Shown here: positions 62,155-64,000 of the stretch, one piece after another
Position numbering within the stretch: the stretch's first letter is position 1
Layout of the letters: each line of letters begins with the position of its first letter
NCBI RefSeq assembly: GCF_036127095.1
Contig: NZ_CP108006.1
Location: 6,935,501-6,999,500 of the forward strand
Length of the DNA: 64,000 nucleotides
Reading direction: 5' to 3'
Origin: Streptomyces sp. NBC_00335
GTDB lineage: Bacteria; Actinomycetota; Actinomycetes; Streptomycetales; Streptomycetaceae
Notes under the pieces: generated by a model
Seen by the model: only the letters and a program-made list of their open reading frames with translations
What the model was told of the DNA's origin: nothing
Database searches by the model: none
Translations under genes and position numbers: made by a program

Positions 62155-62778
62155 CTAGACGTGCAGCTCCGGCGGGAAGCCGGTCCAGCGCAGCTCGGCG
62201 GGCAGGTGTCGCATGTCGTTGGAGACGAGGACGGAGGCCGGGCGGCCGGGCGCGTACCGGATGACCGTGAGGGCGGCGTTGGCGTGGTTGAGACCGAGCC
62301 AGCGCCAATGCGGTGCGTCCATGGCTTCCCGGACGAGCCAGGCGATCAGGAAGTTGTGGGTGACGACCAGTTCGTGCCGGTCCTTCCCGCCGTCCACCGG
62401 CCCGGTGAACAGGTCGAGCGCCCGCCGGGCCAGCCCGGGTCCGTGCTCCCGCTCCTCCTCCGTGGCACTGGCGAGGAAGCGGAGGAAGAGGTCCGCGGAT
62501 TCCGCCGGAAGCTCCTCCTTCTCCGGCACGTAGGGGAGGTAGTCGCCGGCCACGTCCGAGACGTGCAGGGGGACGTTCTCCAGCTGGTCGCCGATCAGAC
62601 GCGCGGTCTGCTCCGCCCGGGGCAGCGGGCCGTGGTGAACGGCCGCGAGAGGGACGCCGCGCAGGCGTCGGCCGAGGAGCACGGCCTGCCGGCGGCCGTC
62701 TTCCGTCAGCCCGCTCTCCTCCGACGCCGCCTCGCCGTGCCGCGCCAGATAGAGGTAACGGGTGGCCGTGCCGGTCAT
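62155..62778 (-). CDS. Histidine phosphatase (phosphoglycerate mutase-like)
   Basis: 207 residues with intact catalytic motifs: LYLARHGEAASEESGLTEDGRRQAVLLGRRL (RHG) and LVVTHNFLIAWLV (second His). HHGPLPRAEQTARLIGDQL is the mid-protein motif. Likely a broad-specificity phosphatase. GAGGAGATCC precedes ATG 62778. Contrast with the family member at 5670, which lacks these residues. Confidence 0.92.
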   Translation of the reverse strand: MTGTATRYLYLARHGEAASEESGLTEDGRRQAVLLGRRLRGVPLAAVHHGPLPRAEQTARLIGDQLENVPLHVSDVAGDYLPYVPEKEELPAESADLFLRFLASATEEEREHGPGLARRALDLFTGPVDGGKDRHELVVTHNFLIAWLVREAMDAPHWRWLGLNHANAALTVIRYAPGRPASVLVSNDMRHLPAELRWTGFPPELHV

Positions 62779-62997
62779 AAGGATCTCCTCTGTGCCCACT
62801 GATGATCTTCTGCGTCGGGGGACGCCGCTTCCTCCTGCGCCGGTTCCACCCCCCGCCGGGGAGAGGCCCCCCCGGCGGTGCGTGCGGCGCCGTTTTCCGG
62901 GGCGCCGGCCCGGACCCCGCGCCCCGAAGGCGGGCGGGGACGGGTGTGGCCCGCCGGCCCGGCGGTAACCGTTTAGCGGCTCAGCCCATCCGCTCGG

Positions 62998-63003
62998 TAC
63001 GAT
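62998..63003 (+). promoter_or_regulatory. -10 box upstream of thrS
   Basis: TACGAT, 48 bases before the thrS start; no convincing -35 partner. I looked for a T-box leader and did not find its conserved sequence. Confidence 0.35.
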
Positions 63004-63051
63004 TCAGGCGCGCAGTGTTCTCTTGCGCACCCCCTGAGTCAGGAGAGACCG

Positions 63052-64000
63052 GTGTCAGACGTCCGTGTGTTCATCCAACGCGATTCCGAGCGGGACGAGC
63101 GCGTGGTGGCCACGGGCACTACGGCGGCAGAGCTCTTCGCCGGCGAGCGCACCATCGTCGCCGCGCGCATCGCAGGTGAGCTGAAGGACCTCGCGTACGA
63201 GGTGCAGGACGGCGAGACCGTCGAGCCCGTGGAGATCTCCTCCCCGGACGGCCTGGACATCCTGCGCCACTCCACCGCGCACGTCATGGCGCAGGCCGTG
63301 CAGGAGCTGTTCCCCGAGGCCAAGCTGGGCATCGGCCCGCCGGTCCGGGACGGCTTCTACTACGACTTCGACGTCGCCAGGCCCTTCACCCCCGATGACC
63401 TCAAGGCCATCGAGAAGAAGATGCAGGAGATCCAGAAGCGCGGCCAGCGCTTCGCCCGCCGCGTCGTCACCGACGAGGCGGCCCGCGAGGAGCTGGCGAA
63501 CGAGCCCTACAAGCTCGAACTCATCGGCATCAAGGGTTCGGCCTCGACCGACGACGGCGCGAACGTCGAGGTGGGCGGCGGCGAGCTGACCATCTACGAC
63601 AACTTCGACGCCAAGACCGGCGACCTGTGCTGGAAGGACCTCTGCCGGGGCCCCCACCTGCCCACCACCCGCAACATCCCCGCGTTCAAGCTGATGCGCA
63701 ACGCCGCCGCCTACTGGCGCGGCAGCGAGAAGAACCCGATGCTCCAGCGCATCTACGGCACCGCGTGGCCGTCGAAGGACGAGCTGAAGGCCCACCTCGA
63801 CTTCCTCGCCGAGGCCGAGAAGCGCGACCACCGCAAGCTCGGCGTCGAGCTCGACCTGTTCTCCGTACAGGACGAGATCGGCTCCGGCCTGGCCGTCTTC
63901 CACCCGCGCGGCGGCGTCATCCGCCGCACCATGGAGGACTACTCGCGCAAGCGGCACGAGGAAGAGGGCTACGAGTTCGTCTACACCCCGCACGCCACCA
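63052..64000 (+). CDS. thrS: Threonyl-tRNA synthetase, 5' part (continues beyond window)
   Basis: First 316 codons; the gene runs off the window's end. Residues 1-75 form a TGS domain, then the second additional domain with the editing motif [52 protein letters not shown], and the entry to the class II core ([45 protein letters not shown]). It charges tRNA-Thr. GTG 63052 is preceded by AGGAGAGACC. Confidence 0.97.
   Translation, partial: MSDVRVFIQRDSERDERVVATGTTAAELFAGERTIVAARIAGELKDLAYEVQDGETVEPVEISSPDGLDILRHSTAHVMAQAVQELFPEAKLGIGPPVRDGFYYDFDVARPFTPDDLKAIEKKMQEIQKRGQRFARRVVTDEAAREELANEPYKLELIGIKGSASTDDGANVEVGGGELTIYDNFDAKTGDLCWKDLCRGPHLPTTRNIPAFKLMRNAAAYWRGSEKNPMLQRIYGTAWPSKDELKAHLDFLAEAEKRDHRKLGVELDLFSVQDEIGSGLAVFHPRGGVIRRTMEDYSRKRHEEEGYEFVYTPHAT

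Noticed and set aside
62779..63051. T-box leader before thrS
   Set aside because: No T-box consensus or specifier-loop arrangement seen; a -10 box and short leader suffice.

Overview
This is a high-GC actinobacterial chromosome segment, almost certainly from Streptomyces. The codon third positions are nearly all G or C, GTG starts and stop/start overlaps are common, and the window carries SsgB (a sporulation protein restricted to morphologically complex actinomycetes), an ARG-box-controlled arginine regulon, actinobacterial SCO7613-type and TIGR02611 proteins and a GC-rich intergenic repeat I recognise from Streptomyces. It looks like core chromosome: conserved housekeeping genes interleaved with small hypothetical, regulatory and secreted proteins. 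I see no integrase, transposase, phage module, CRISPR array or polyketide/NRPS cluster.

Layout. 0-11 kb: Nudix hydrolase, 3-hydroxyacyl-CoA dehydrogenase, Tat-secreted glycoside-hydrolase-like protein, a MocR/GntR regulator divergent from a drug/metabolite exporter, acetyltransferase, LysR-type effector-domain protein, AraC regulator with a glyoxalase-fold protein, and secreted proteins. 11.2-16.2 kb: argC-argJ-argB-argD-argR, translationally coupled and preceded by an ARG-box-like operator. 16.2-21.4 kb: membrane protein, L,D-transpeptidase, PNPOx-like protein and a 982-residue HEAT-repeat protein. 21.5-24.3 kb: argG and argH, again with an ARG-box-like operator, completing ornithine-to-arginine synthesis. 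24.3-33.5 kb: HAD proteins, a self-regulated tetR-MFS efflux operon, a pentapeptide-like membrane protein, an acyltransferase, a GlpQ-type phosphodiesterase, a sigma-factor-like protein with a GNAT partner, and two small membrane proteins. 33.6-36.7 kb: metN-metI-metQ methionine uptake operon preceded by a 28-codon Met/Cys/Arg-rich leader peptide and followed by two hairpin terminators. 37.7-44.1 kb: cobalamin genes (CbiET/CobL, a BluB-CobT fusion with a roughly 495-residue low-complexity N-terminus, CysG/CobA). 44-49 kb: SpoU methyltransferase, membrane-anchored Ser/Thr kinase, small membrane and zinc-ribbon proteins, APH-fold kinase. 49.0-49.6 kb: five tRNA genes on the minus strand (Gly, Cys, three Val-GAC). 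49.7-55.9 kb: pabB-pabC for p-aminobenzoate, GNAT, DsbA-like, CGNR regulator, ssgB, TIGR02611. 55.9-59.3 kb: two tRNA-Val(CAC) genes bracketing a large SCO7613-type membrane protein and an SRPBCC protein. 59.3-64 kb: DnaQ-like exonuclease, a DUF4365 nuclease-like protein coupled to an unrecognised 406-residue protein, phosphoglycerate-mutase-like phosphatase, and the 5' part of thrS.

Most interesting for follow-up: the metNIQ leader peptide, the 22-bp perfect inverted repeat element behind cobT, the triple-part BluB-CobT protein, the duplicated HEAT-repeat protein, the DUF4365 pair, and the LysR effector domain that has lost its DNA-binding domain but gained a histone-like tail.
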